64,000 bases of DNA from Eublepharis macularius (GCF_028583425.1 NC_072801.1:16264001-16328000), one strand, 5' to 3'; positions 1-11,589 are shown, numbered from the stretch's first letter. Made by a program: numbers and translations. The notes: generated by a model from the letters alone, not told the origin.

Positions 1-740
1 CTGTGGGGGTGAAATGCCCCTTTCCGAGCTGCTGCCCTGCTCGCCGGCGCACGGGGAGCGCTTTACAGTTTAATACCCCCTCCCTCCAGCTGACTAGCTT
101 TAGTCAGCTGGAGGGAGGGGGTGCCCCTCTTCGCCTGGGAATTCCCTCGCGCTTCTCACACCGGGTGAAGCAGGCGCACCAGCAAGGCAGGTAAAACTAC
201 CTCGCCGCCACAGGCGCTTACTCATACACTGTGAGAGGGGTGAGGGAATTCCCTCGCTCCTCTCGCATTGGGTGAACAGGCGCCGGTGCAAGAGGGGCGG
301 GGAGATTCTCTCATCCCTCTTGCATTGGGCAAGTGGGCACCGCTCAGCTGCTGCACCCTGTGCGAGAGAGGCGGGGGAGATTCCCTCGTCCCTCTTGCAT
401 CAAGTGAAGGGGACAGCGGGGCGGTAGGCTTAAGCCTGCACCCTGCCGCCTGGTGCTCCATTTGCCTGCTGCAGAAGGGTCCAGGGAATGCCTTGGCCCC
501 TTCCACAGCGCGCAAAAGGAACAGTAGGGTGGTAGGTTTAAGCCTGCAGCCCCGTCGCCTTCTTTGCCCGCTGCAGAAGGGGTTCAGGATTCCCTGGCCT
601 CTTGTGCAGTGGGCAAAGGGAGCACTCCACGGTGCGGCTGCACGCTTAAGCCTGCCGCCCCCTCACTTCTCCAGCTGCAGAGGGGGCCGGGGGGGCCTTT
701 GCTGGCTGCAGAAGGGGCCATTCCAGCAGCAGGCCAAGTG
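1..740. repeat. GC-rich degenerate tandem repeat in a CRAMP1 intron
   Basis: A GC-rich stretch of imperfect repeats. The landmark 'taagcctgc' recurs near 430, 538 and 645 and 'gcagaaggg' near 471 and 580, giving a period close to 108 bp. A related motif (gag-attccctcgtccctcttgca) recurs in the first 400 bases. Several ORFs cross it in both strands, as expected of GC-rich repeats, and I give them no coding value. It lies upstream of the first visible CRAMP1 exon and is probably intronic. Repeat family not recognised. Confidence 0.6.
75..122. repeat. Perfect 22-bp-arm palindrome
   Basis: Positions 75-96 are the exact reverse complement of 101-122, separated by the 4-base loop 'gctt' (97-100). 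The arms are CT-rich on one side (ccctccctccagctgact). The symmetry stops at the next base on each side. It lies inside the GC-rich repeat tract at the window edge. Confidence 0.9.
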
Positions 741-1314
741 AGCGGGGATAGGATTGTAAACCTACACTTTTCTAGCCGCTTGCTAGAAAAAGGTTTAAAC
801 TTCCAGCATCGCTGCTTATTTTACACGGAAAACCTTTCCTCTCCCCCCCCCCCATTGGATGAAGGTAAGTGGCTGGGCTGGAAGTTTAAAAGCTTTTCAG
901 TGTTCTCCGAATCTTTACGGAGCATACCAAAGCCGGACAATTATCAATTTCTGAAGTGGCTTTTTTTTGAAATCTAAAAAAAATATTCTTACACACCCCT
1001 ACTTCAAGCCATTAACATTCCTCAGGAAGGACAACAAGGAAAGCAAAAAGAATAAAAAGTCATATTTTTGGCTGCCGGCAAACACTGTTGTCATCTCTAT
1101 AAGCAGGTAACTACTGTTGTTGAACAGATAGAGAGGGAGTAATTTGGAACTCCACCTCTTGTGATGTCCACACCAAAGGCTTGGCTGCAAGGGGGTTATT
1201 TTTTCCTTAGCAGGTGCTGCTCTCTCTTTAAGGATGCCAGCCTTTCATGAGAACCCTGGCTGTGTGTCTATTTGCGTCAGTCTTCTTAAATTTTTTGCTG
1301 CTTTGCATTTACAG

Positions 1315-3880
1315 GTGAAAATGTTTCTCTGTCTCCGGCAAAGCTGAATGGCAGCGATAGCTCCAAAAGTCTTCCGTCCCCTTCCTGTAGCCCTCAGCAA
1401 AACTGGATCGCTTCTCCCACCCACGACCCCCAGTGGTACCCCAACGACTCCACCGACTCTTCCCTCAGCAGTTTATTTTGTGAGTGTCTCCCTGGGAAAA
1501 CCGGCTGATCTTGCGCTGCCTCCCTCAGCATTAAAGCTCCCCACCCCACAGGCAAGGGTAGATCGGGGGTGTTTGGGAACCAGAACACTTAAGTGGAATC
1601 TTTCTCAACGAAATGTAATGTGCTGTTTTTATGAAAACAAGTGGATGTTGGACTGAGATTGTTCGCAAACTCTCTGCCGCCTTTGTGCCAAACATGGGGT
1701 CCAAGACTGCTTTGGAGCAATTGAGAAAACAATCAAATAAAACCAATTAGTATAAACTGATAAGTATTATAAATTTGGGCTGGAAACCGTGCAGCTTTCA
1801 AATTAGTGAAGGTTGAAGCGGGGGGGGCGGGGGTGGCCTTGCACACCAGTAGTCTAGGCAAACAGGGCGTCTTTTTCTGTGGTGCCTGAAAGCCATCGGA
1901 AGCGGTGCCAGGAGAGATCTTCTCTTCAGAGGCAGTTCCATAGACAGAGTGCAGCTGTAGGGAAATGCCCTCCCGTTGGTTGCTGCCTAGCTGATCCCCA
2001 TGGTGGGAGTGTCTGGAGAAGTTACCAGAGATAGTCTCAGCAGAAGGGCAAGTTCCTGCTGGCATAGGTAGTCCTTCGATCCACAATCCAAATGATTGAC
2101 AAGAAGAACAGGAGGGCCAGAATCAAAGGCATAGATTGCCCCAGAATTGTCCTGCAAATGATCTTGCCTCTTCCTTCCCCGTTCCCAAGCTGTTTTCTTT
2201 GCTCATTCTGACTTAGTGCTTCAATCTGCAGTCAGGAGTGCATGTTGTTGCCATCTTTGACACATACTCTAAATGCTCAGAGGCCATCGTACCTGGGTGG
2301 CCAGTGAGTTCCTAGAATCTATTTCCCTTTTATGCCTAATCATCGTAAAGTCTGGAAATTATACTACATTGTCACACAGGGTTGGATCAGACTAAATTTT
2401 CTGCTCACCCAAAGCACTTTTATTACTGGAACAGAACGTTCCTGCCTCTCCACCTCACTCGGTGGCCCACTGATCTCTTGGTGGGCAGGGGATCCCTCAA
2501 GAACAGCCTGATAGTAATTCAAGGGTCTATAGCAGGAAGAGGGAATTGGTAGAAATTACCCCTCCCCTTCCCTTGGTAGAAAACTCAGACTGGATCCAGC
2601 CATCATTTCCTTTGCATAATATGTAGAAACAAGAAGGGGTTGTTTGGGGGGTGGGGGTGGGGGTTGTTGTCAAACAAAAAGTGAGATATCAAATTAGTAT
2701 AGGTGTTAGTGGTATATACGTATGTATGTTACCTGCAGCAGGGAAGGAGTTGTTTTTAGGTCATTGAACCAAATATAGTTGAAATGGAGTGTTGCTTACT
2801 TAAGTCTGGGAAAGTGAATTAGCATCTTGTGGGGCCTTCCTTGTATTCCCCCCCCCTTCCCCACAATCCTTGAGTGTCTACTGATAACTCAGTCCCTTGT
2901 TTGTTTTGCAGCGAGCTTCCTTTCCCCAGAGAAGGGCCGGAAGATGCTGCCGACTTCCATGGGGACCACTGGCAGCACCTCCTTATTGGGACCGAGCCTG
3001 CTGGATGGGAACTCACGGGACTCCTTTGTGTCTCGTTCCATAGCAGATGTTGCTGAGGTTTGTCATGTGGTACATGTTGTGGTTCAGATCAAAGCCAGCT
3101 GTGGAAATAATTCTAGGAAGTGGGCAGGGTTTCTTGGAGATCAGTCTGGATCTGGAGGCTAGTTGTTCTGTGTGTGTGTGAGAGAGAGAGAATATGAGAA
3201 GGGTACATTAAAAAAATTAGGTTTCTGAGCGAGGTCAGCTCCCTCTTCCCCCTCCAAGACCCTATGGTTATGAGCCACTGTGATATGCCACACTAAGGCC
3301 AGAGAGACTCCGGTTGAAATCCCTGCTCAGCCATAGGGCTCCCTTTAACTGGCAATGCATATTTCAAATGCAAGACCATAAAGGATATTCAGCAAGGCCG
3401 TCTTGTCCCATCTTGCCATTTCCACAGATAAACAATTGAGGTAATCAGATTCTAGGTGTGTGTACTGAGAAGCAAGTCCCACTGTGCTCAGTGGGACTTC
3501 CTAGGTACAGTGTCCTTTTTGGTGTCTCCCTGTGGAATCCATGGGCCCTGGTCTTGCAGCCCTACTGGTACCACTGCTCACAGTGCAATGTACCCAGCCT
3601 CTGTGCTGTAGTTTCATCTGCCCAGGGTTTGTATTCTGCTTCTTTGAATAATCACAGCAGTTGTCATCGGTAGATATGACATAACCCTTGCTTGTTCCCT
3701 TCTCTTCCCTTGCAGGTAGATTCCCAGTTGGCTTGCATGATGAACGAGAACAGCATAGATTACATTTCCCGTTTCAATGACCTCGCCCAGGAGTTGTCAA
3801 TACCCGAGCCACCCCGCCGAGAAATCCTCTTCGATGGAGGAGGAGGAGGAGGCCCTCCGATCGGTGACCTCTCTCAGTGA
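1315..3880 (+). CDS. CRAMP1: CRAMP1 (cramped chromatin regulator homolog 1), last three coding exons
   Basis: C-terminal end of CRAMP1, a large nuclear SANT-domain protein related to Drosophila Cramped. The SANT region lies upstream, outside the window. Coding exons are 1315-1479, 2912-3057 and 3716-3880, each with AG acceptors and GT donors and matching phases. The first exon enters with one base carried over and reads ENVSLSPAKLNGSDSSKS. The second contains LLGPSLLDGNSRDSFVSRS and ADVAEV. The last begins VDSQLACMMNENSIDYISRF and ends in a glycine run and GDLSQ with TGA at 3878-3880. These match the human CRAMP1 C terminus as I remember it, including the terminal GDLSQ. The gene lies upstream of JPT2 on the same strand, as in human 16p13.3. 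The preceding exon (ending ISSGQYG in human) must lie left of the window. A decayed copy of that exon is present at 19377-19609. Confidence 0.96.
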
Positions 3881-5253
3881 GCGCCTTTGACCAACCAGCT
3901 GGCTGGTGGGAATTGTTGGACTGGCTGGAACCTGGAGAGAAGCAGCCGATGGCATAGCTATGCAGCTGATAACTTTGGATTGCTCTACCGACAGCATGCC
4001 TCATACAAATAGCAGTGTCGTCTTTGAGCATCTACCGTTCCTGGAATGTGCAATATGCTAGGAACAATGCAACCAGGAGCAGTATTATTGGAAATTCAAC
4101 ACATAGTAAGCTGGTGTCTAAACAGAGTTTACATGACAGACCTGGACTTGTGGTCCAAAACAGCCTGGGCAGCAAAATCAACAAAATACTTTTTTTTTAA
4201 ATACAGTAAACCAACACCCTTATTGTGGTATCCACATGGTGGGGGGAGTGTGTGTATGTGGTTAAAAGATTCATCATCTCAATCAATCATAGTTGGCTTG
4301 GTTGACAGATTCAGTCAAATCAATATTCTTTGCACTTTCCTTAACATGCAACAGGTAATTCCACAATGTTTTCACCAGGGTTCTCTTTCTTGCAATCAAG
4401 TTCATTAACATTCCAGTATGGGATAGGAAGCTTGTGTCTGTTCCCAAAAGCTGGAGCGATTTGCTGAGCAGCCTGTGAACCCTTTTTGTTTTGCCTCTCC
4501 TTCTCCCAGGCAACCTCCTCATCAAAGGGCTTGTGTGCTGTAGTTTTCTCTTGAGGGCTAGAAACTTTGAGAAGGGGCTTTGGTAGCATTCTTTTCCTCC
4601 CACCGCTTTATTGTGCGTTTCCCCAAGTACCCTCTGTGTCCCCTTGATTGTCTTATGGTGAAGTCCTGTGCAGAGTTGCTCCTTTCTACGCCCACTGATT
4701 TCAACTCTGTCCAGGGTTGCTCTGTCTGTACCCCGCCCGCCCCCCCCCTGAAAAATCTGTACTCTTCTGTGTGATAAGACAGGTGACATGGTCTTCAAGT
4801 GCAGAACCGTGGGCTCCAGACAGTTTAATTTGCTGCTCCTTGCTAACTTTAGTTGTGCACTTGGCAGCTTTGACCTGCTGTTTGCTCACCTATGTCCTTG
4901 GGTCCCAACCCCCCTTGATTGAGTCTTTAAAAGTGTGCCAGCTAGCATTCAACACCTGCACTCCAGTTCCAATAGAGACAGATTCAATTAAAATGTGTGG
5001 GGTTTTTTCCTCTTGACATGTAACGGAAAGGCAGCTCTCTCTCTGCACCCTTTCCCTCCTCCCAGCCATCTAAGCTGTGCTTCTGCTCACGTAGGCAATC
5101 CTGTATTGCAACTATATGAATAGCTATTTACTTGTGGTTAATGGTGGACCCTCGTGTCATTGTCAATAGGAACTTGATTTATAGAAGGTGCGCTACTCTC
5201 TGGGGATGCCCTGTATTTGCCTTGATTGGGAAGACTGCATCGGGAGTCTAACT

Positions 5254-5292
5254 GTGCAATCCTAAGCAATGTAGCTTTGTTTAGGATTGCAC
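5254..5292. repeat. Hairpin, 12-bp perfect arms (palindromic repeat remnant)
   Basis: The arms gtgcaatcctaa (5254-5265) and ttaggattgcac (5281-5292) are exact reverse complements with a 15-base loop. The same 'gcaatcctaa...ttaggattgc' theme appears in longer form at 40735-40830 and 63284-63400, so this is probably a worn copy of one palindromic repeat family. Confidence 0.7.
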
Positions 5293-7624
5293 TGTAACTC
5301 TCAGGGGTAAAGTTACCAGAATTGACAATCCCAGGAAAAGGACCAAAACCGCTGCTAGTCAGCAGTAGCTCCTTTGTTTTGAGGACTCTGTCACTGCCCC
5401 CATAAAAAATGTCTCCAGGGAAACATTTAATTCAGTGCAGCATTAGGAAACCTTTCTGGGCTGTGAATTGGAGTGCTGTTCAACCTGGATTGGGAAGATC
5501 TGAGCTTTCATAGGTAAAAAGAATTTGAGAAGATCCACGTTGTGCCTGTATTTGTGTAGTTACCATTTTAACACGACTCCTTTGCTGAAGATTATTCTTT
5601 CTTGCTCTGTTACTTTTTTCTAGAATGCTTTCATGATCAGGGAGGCACACGGAATCTTATTCCTGGCTAAATAAATCTTACGGTCTTGGGTGCTGCTGAG
5701 CATAATGGTGGTCTAGCAGCTCTGAAGCTCCAGACAATTCCACACCTCTTGGGGTTTTTCTGGCTTCTTTTGCGAGCAGAGGACTGTTCGCAGGGCACAA
5801 TGAGGGGTCCCTGAGTGCCTATGAAGTACAGCCTTTATTTAGGGGACGGGTGGGAGCTGTCTTCTTTGTACATGGAGGAGCATTGTTTTTGCAAGTTTTG
5901 GATATGCTCGTGGCAGTGTGGCCAAGATTGGCACTGTCAAAAATCATTGTTCTGCCTGGCTGTCAGGTTTTGCTAGAGCATTTAAAGCAGACTGCTTTTC
6001 AGCTCACTGTCATTCAGACTCTTTCAATGGAAGTGACAGCTTTCCCTTTTTTAAAACACTTCATGGCAGCTTTCATGTTAAAAAAAAACATTCAAAAGTA
6101 GTTAACATTAATATGCTTGCAATACAAAAAAAGAGGCCCTCGCTTTCTGATTTTGGATTGCATCCAGTACAGCATTTCCACAAGTACAAGGACATCTGCT
6201 TGTGCAATATGACTTTCTCCTACCCCGCCCCCCCCCGAAGCGACACAGAAGCACAAAATGCACCGTGAAATTTGGTAGAACATTTTGGACTGCTGTGGGA
6301 GGGGGGCAGCAGAAAACGTCTCACTCTGTGGGCAGCTGTGCTTTTGGAAACGCTGCACTGGATCCTCCCGTTTATTTGGTGGTTACATCTCTGTTTGGCC
6401 ACCTCCTGCCCTTCCATTCTGTTTATAAAATGACGGCTGTTGCAAGGAGTTTATGAAGGTCTCCCTCCTCTGTGTCTCTGGATTGTTTGGCAGCCCTGCT
6501 CCTTAACTGGGATACTGCTTATCAGGTCTCTGTCCCTTGTGTGATGGCAGATGGCCCTTCTGCTATCTGCTTCCTGGCTCAATAGAAGATAAAGTGTTAT
6601 TAGCTGTTTTTATCAGTTGTGAAGTCAGGAGGTTTTAGTAGTTTTGGTCACTGGGGGCATCAAAAAAATTAAATCAGGATGGAGCTGCTGGACCAACACT
6701 AAACAGAGAAGTTTGTGTTGCAGATCTTGCTCACTAAAATTATTGGGTATACATACTATAGAACTTCTATTTCTGACAAGCTCTCATTAATCACATCCTT
6801 TCTTTGTTTTTTAAAATGCAAGTGGTCAGTCTTTCTTCCGCCTTTTGTCTCTCTCGTATATGGTGTATGGATTTAGTTTGTTTCCAGGTACTCAGTCTTT
6901 GTTGTTTGAATGCAAATGCTAACTTTGACCAGGCCATAACATTGGCTGTCATCAAACACTTAGGTGTACCTTTGATGGGGGGGGGGGTGAGGAACCTCAT
7001 CTCTTTCAATGCAGAAGTACCCACAGTTTGAATTGTGCTTTCAGTCAACAAGAAAACTTCCTGAGTTTTTGTCACTGAGTATGTTTTGAGCAAGTTCTAG
7101 GCGACCTGCAGGCGTGGTCGCATCTAAGCTAGATTTTCCTATTGCCTTACTTCATGTTTCTCCGAGGCACCGAACGAAGGTCATTATTGGGATGAACTGG
7201 TTTCTGTAAAACATCTACCTTGACAATTTTTTTTGACATTGCATGGTTGGATGACAAAGGTGGTAGTAAATCAGTCTGCATGTGCAGACTGTGTGTGCAA
7301 TGATGGCAAAATTTTCCCACAAGGCAGAGGAGTGGGTGCCTGTGGTAGTAGCCTGCCATGTAAAATTGAAGAATTCAAGCAGGAGTATGGATCAGCCACC
7401 TTTCTGCAGTGCCTGTGTAGGAGAATGATGGGTCACCTTGTCAGTACGTTACTTCACTGCGTTTTCTTTTTCATCAGTGGGGGCAAAAGCCCTCGGGAAC
7501 TCCTGCCCCACAAGTTCCATTATGAAAGAAGCAAATATTGTGCAGGAATAATTTCCCTATGAATGTGCCGTATACCTACACAACATAGAGATGTGGGATT
7601 TTGGATGGGGGTAACCCTCCATTC

Positions 7625-7705
7625 AGTTTTATAGGGCCATCTTAAGCAGAATTACACCCTTCTAAGTCCATTGACTTAAATGGATTTTGAAGGATGTAAC
7701 TTCTC
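7625..7705. repeat. Palindromic repeat remnant
   Basis: The sequence cttaagcagaattacaccc, then aagtccattgacttaaatgg, then gaaggatgtaac resembles the family seen at 63284-63400 (aatcctaaacagag, aagtccattgaaatt, aaagatgtaac). It lies within the likely CRAMP1 3' UTR. Classification is uncertain. Confidence 0.45.
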
Positions 7706-8390
7706 CTTGGATGGGATGCTCTAGCCAGCTTTTATAACCATTTTTTTTCTTCATTTATACTTTCCAGCAATTTTAAATACCTTGGATCAAATTGTACCTA
7801 CTGATATACAAGTCTTGTCTGCTGGCTTGATGGATCCTTTCTAGGGTTTTAGCATTGGTTTTAGGGGGGGTTGTTTATTTTTTTTAAAAAAAACACAGAC
7901 ACGTCAGATGCATTTGTGAGGAACAAACTGCACTTTGATTTTTCTCAAAACCCTTTTTCTCTCCTGACTTCATGGTGAACTGTATATGCTAAATGAGTGA
8001 AAACGTTTGCAAGGTCTACAGCAATGAGTTATTTCAAGTTGCCAAAATGTGGTAACCCGCTTGTGACTTGGGCAGCAGACTCCATTGCTGTTTCTTTTAA
8101 TAATAGTTAAGCCATATCATCTAAGGTTTTGGGCTTGTTTTGAGATGTGAATTTGTTTTATAGATAATAAAATTAAACATTGTGTATGTATACAGCTGGA
8201 ATGCTTGTCCTTACCAATTACTTTTTTTGTACCATATTGTAAACTATTTTATTTATTCTTTACCGATTTTGGGGGGAAAGGTGTTTGGGTTATTTAATGT
8301 AATATACAAAAGCTGTTAAAAACTTCTTGTTTTAAATTTCCAATTCAACTTGTAAAGCTGTTTTTATGATTGTGCATAAACACATACTAA

Positions 8391-9180
8391 TCCTTGGTCT
8401 AATTCATGTGTGTGATGTTTGTTGCCTTACAACCACTGGTGCACTGTCCACTCACTAGGAATGAGAGGGAGACAGTTGCATTCAGAATTGTCTGTCCATT
8501 CTTATTACCTAAACCGTGTTTTTTGTGGCAGAAGAGCCAGCCTCGGAAGTTTGCAAGCTTCCTGCTCTGCTCCTCTCTTTCCTTCACATATCAGGCTGTG
8601 AAGATTTCTGTTAATTCTTTTTCAGTCAAACACCCTCGTGATAAAACAGATTTTCTTAGAAAATCTTGGGCACCGTCAATATCAGCAGGGGAGGTCCTTG
8701 TCCTTTATACCCAGCTTGTTGGACCTGCAGGGAAACTGGGATGGTCAAAGCGGGAAGTAGGATGGCAAGCCTGGTTGGACCCAATAGGACTCCTCTTAGT
8801 GTTTAAGTTCAAATGAGGCTTACAAAGAGCGGCAGAGAGGCTGGCAGCCGACAGAGACTTGGCCAGCACCGCCAAGTTCAGGCCACATTTGTGAAACTGC
8901 AATGAAAATGTTAAGTCTTAGGAGGAAGCCGCCTCCTATCATACCCCAACATAAGTTGTGATGAAGTCCAGCCTAGATAAAGGACTTTTAAAAGACATTA
9001 AGCATGTTTGAATAGAAAACAGTTTAAACATTCAGTTGGGTATTTTTTTGTATATTAAAAAAAACCTTAATGTTGTCCAGAGACAAACCTAAAGATTCAG
9101 CCGTGGTAATTCTTTTTAAAGCACTCAGTATGTTTGAACAGGTTGAGACACGAGACATAACATTCAAGCTTGTATTTTCA
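8391..9180. other. No recognisable feature
   Basis: Between the probable end of the CRAMP1 transcript and the ORF cluster at 9.2 kb I see no coding exon, RNA gene or classifiable repeat. One open stretch on the + strand (about 8406-8816) has no protein-like pattern that I recognise. Confidence 0.4.
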
Positions 9181-9183
9181 CCT

Positions 9184-9354
9184 GAGCCTACAGATCTCCG
9201 GTTGCAACCTTCTTGCAGACAAAAAGCCAGGTGAATGCAGATAACCTCAACTGGACAGGCCTTTTTGAAATGACGGTTGGAGTAGTTGCAGTTCTCACTT
9301 TCATCGCAGCTATTGTCTTCCTGTTTCTGGTCCTATGTGGGTATGACAGATGTT
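9184..9354 (+). CDS. Unrecognised ORF with one transmembrane segment
   Basis: A short open frame on the + strand ends in a strongly hydrophobic stretch (VGVVAVLTFIAAIVFLFLVL) followed by a basic, cysteine-rich tail (GYDRCCCRSSW) and a stop. An acceptor-like cttcttgcag lies just before TKSQVNADNLNWTGLFEMT, and a GT (gtatga) follows the hydrophobic run. An NWT glycosylation sequon precedes the membrane segment. The layout resembles small single-pass proteins with a CC-rich juxtamembrane tail, but I cannot name a homologue. It could be an exon of a small membrane protein or a remnant of a transposable or viral element. It lies 3' of CRAMP1 on the same strand and 38 bp before a SINE. Confidence 0.3.
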
Positions 9355-9392
9355 GCTGTCGAAGCAGCTGGTGATTCTTCAAGAGGGAACAT

Positions 9393-9655
9393 AACATCAT
9401 AACATATTTGATTTATATACCGCCCTTCAGGATGACTTAACACCCACTCAGAGCGGTTTACAAACTATGCTATTATTATCCCCACAACAAGACACCCTGT
9501 GAGGTGGGTGGGGCTGAGAGAGCTCCAGAGAGCCGTGACTAGCCCGAGGTCACCCAGCTGGCAAGTGGAGGAGTGGGGAATCAAACCTGGCTCTCCAGGT
9601 TAGAGTCCTGCGCTCTTAACCACTACACCAAACGCTCTGTTTGGTGCAGAGGCTC
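9393..9655 (-). mobile_element. tRNA-derived SINE (MIR/CORE-like), minus strand
   Basis: Read on the minus strand it starts with a tRNA-like head (tggtgtagtggttaagagcg, then a box-B-like gaaccgggtttgattcccc region). It continues through a 'cctcacagggtgt...' core and ends in 'gggcggtatataaat'. On the + strand this appears as 'tatataccgcccttcaggatga' through 'cttaaccactacaccaaa'. It is one of the best-preserved SINEs of its kind in the window and lies between the two unrecognised ORFs. Confidence 0.85.
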
Positions 9656-9811
9656 ACATAGAAAACCTACTGCTGCTGGGTGGAGCTTTCGAGCATTGCC
9701 AGCTTCCCTTCTCCCATTCTGTATTCCAACTTTATCAAAGGCTCACAAACAGATGTAACACAAGCTAGTTCAGTACATACCACCTAACTGAAAGTTGGTT
9801 CCTTCCTCAGG

Positions 9812-10159
9812 CCTCACCAAGGAAAGCCACCTGAACAACCTGCTGATCCGTTACATAACACTATTTCCCCCCAGTTGGAGAAACTAGAGCAGCTGCTGAG
9901 TGCCCATGCCTCAGCCCAACAGGGAAAGAACGACAAAGATCAAAATGCCATCTCTGAGTGGTTCGAAAGAACTGGATATGTGATCCACATAGTCATTAAC
10001 ATATTGCCAATGATTTTGCAGATAATAATTACTCTTATTCCTCCTCGCGAGAGGGCTCAGTGTACTCTGATAGATGTACTTCAACATCCAATCTGCTATC
10101 TGGCTTCCCTGATGCACCTGCACCAACTTCTAAGTGAAAATCCCAGTGTACAACTATGA
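9812..10159 (+). CDS. Unrecognised ORF with hydrophobic C-terminal segment
   Basis: Preceded by a good acceptor-like pyrimidine tract (ttggttccttcctcag at about 9796-9811). The open frame reads PHQGKPPEQPADPLHNT, a charged/Gln-rich helix-like part (QLEKLEQLLSAHASAQQG), SEWFERTG, then a hydrophobic run (VIHIVINILPMILQIIITLI) and a 40-residue tail, stopping at 10157-10159. An internal 'attttgcag' at about 10012-10020 precedes a second, Ser-rich open frame that also stops near 10123, so an alternative exon is possible. I do not recognise the protein. The WF-plus-hydrophobic pattern is vaguely reminiscent of a retroviral transmembrane subunit, and a fossil retroviral element begins 1.5 kb downstream, so a fossil origin cannot be excluded. 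Confidence 0.3.
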   Translation, partial: PHQGKPPEQPADPLHNTISPQLEKLEQLLSAHASAQQGKNDKDQNAISEWFERTGYVIHIVINILPMILQIIITLIPPRERAQCTLIDVLQHPICYLASLMHLHQLLSENPSVQL

Positions 10160-10308
10160 GTAGCTCACGGAAAGATCCTGTAAAGAGAGACAGACATTGT
10201 TTTGCCTCTTTGGGGGGAAATTTCTTGATAATGCCAGCAAGGAAGAATAGTTTTTCTCAGGAAATTAAAGCTATGTGCAAGCCAGTGCTTCAAAAAAAAA
10301 AAAAGATC

Positions 10309-10385
10309 GTAGGATGTACTCGAATCTGAGAAACTGTTTCCAGCTATATCAACCCTATGGTGATGTAGGATGCACTCGAATCTGC
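10309..10385 (+). repeat. Short direct repeat
   Basis: The 20-base string gtaggatgtactcgaatctg at 10309 recurs with one change at 10366 (gtaggatgcactcgaatctg), 57 bases apart. It follows a poly-A run. The function is not evident. Confidence 0.7.
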
Positions 10386-11021
10386 CCCAAAGATAGGAAG
10401 CAGAAGCTCTCAGAACACCTGAGTGACATATAAGCAACACTAGATACAGTACAATCATCAGCAGGATAGAAGGAGTTTATACGAATGTAATTGTGTATAT
10501 GATTTTGTTTTACTATAAAGAAGCCTGGCTCTCGCACTGCTACACAAAGCAGTAAATGTCTCTTACCCACATTTCCCTTAGCTGGGTAAACTGGTAAAAT
10601 GCTGACTTTACAATTGGAACTGCATTCCTGAAGCTGCAAAAACAAACTTGCGATTTGTACTCTCTGTACCACATAGAGATACAAAACAGCTTGCCCATCC
10701 TGCCTGGTCTCTGCTAAGCCTCAAGAGATTAGATATGTTCAAACTTCAGAATTAGGATATTGCTTTTAGTTTGAATTGCCTCATGTCTCCATCTGGGACA
10801 GGGTAACAATGGACTCTCATTGTCTTAATGGATGGGAACAGACAAACTGCCAGCCTCTGAAATGGCATGCATCCGCAGGACAGTTACTTTATTGATACTA
10901 CAGGTACCAGAAAAGGACTGTTCTTTGAAATGAGAAACAACTTTTGCAAGTGTTAGTTGAGTAAGGGGACAACCCCTAATTATGCCAAACCAATGGAATG
11001 ATGCTAGGTCATATGTACACG

Positions 11022-11471
11022 CAGGGCCAGATCGAAGGGAGGGCAGGGGAGGTAGTCTGCCCCCAGCGCCGCCAAAGAGGGGGCGCAGAGTGCAGCTGCC
11101 AGCCCCGGGAGCGCATGGGCGGAGGGATGGGCCGCGCTTGCTGCGCGCCCTGTCCTGCAGAGCAGGCGAAAGGCAGCGTGGGTGGCTGGGAGGCCGCCTG
11201 CACCATTCGCCTGCCCTGCAGGACATGGGGCAGCCGGCTCACTGCGCACCCCGTCCTGCGGGGCAGGCGAATGGTACAGGCGGCCTCCCAGCCACTCGTG
11301 GCCGCTGCCAACTCCATGGTGTGCCAGGATAGCTGGCTTGCCATGGGGTGGCACGTGCTGCCCTGGGTGATGACATCACGGAAGTGATGTCATCACGCAG
11401 CGCTGGGAGCGCGTGCGTGCGTGGCCGGTCTTTGGTTGCCCTGGGCGCTGACAACCATAGATCCGGCCCTG
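11022..11471. mobile_element. hAT-type MITE, non-autonomous
   Basis: It begins CAGGGCCAGATCGA and ends ATAGATCCGGCCCTG, inverted ends of the CAGGG type usual for hAT elements. The flanking 8-mers tgtacacg and tgtacatc agree at 6 of 8 positions, consistent with an old 8-bp duplication. The interior is very GC-rich, with internally repeated segments around 'tcctgc..ggcaggcgaa' in both orientations. Several ORFs cross it in both strands but none looks like a transposase. Confidence 0.75.
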
Positions 11472-11589
11472 TGTACATCTACCTAACTTGACCAATAACT
11501 TATTGAATGCATAATTTCTACTAATGAACCAAAGATGATAAAAGTTGATGTAATGGCCCTCAGAACTCTGAAGAGCCGCCAGTTTCTAG

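Larger units (their letters stand above)
3881..8390 (+). other. CRAMP1: CRAMP1 3' UTR (probable extent)
   Basis: No coding sequence is supported from the CRAMP1 stop codon to the next recognisable element. The stretch is AT-rich towards its end. An AATAAA signal lies at 8166-8171, followed by T- and GT-rich sequence, so cleavage near 8.19 kb is plausible. Similar AT-rich sequence continues to about 8390, and a distal site is possible. It contains a hairpin (5254-5292), a repeat remnant near 7.64 kb and a segment at 4020-4440 that reappears at 21.28-21.85 kb. The extent is inferred, not shown by transcript data. Confidence 0.5.

Noticed and set aside
3-977. Several 60-157-codon ORFs at the window start
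   Set aside because: They overlap in both strands across a degenerate tandem repeat and show no protein family features.
10982-11478. Cluster of 60-130-codon ORFs in both strands
   Set aside because: They lie inside the GC-rich hAT MITE, have no transposase motifs, and all frames are open because of composition.
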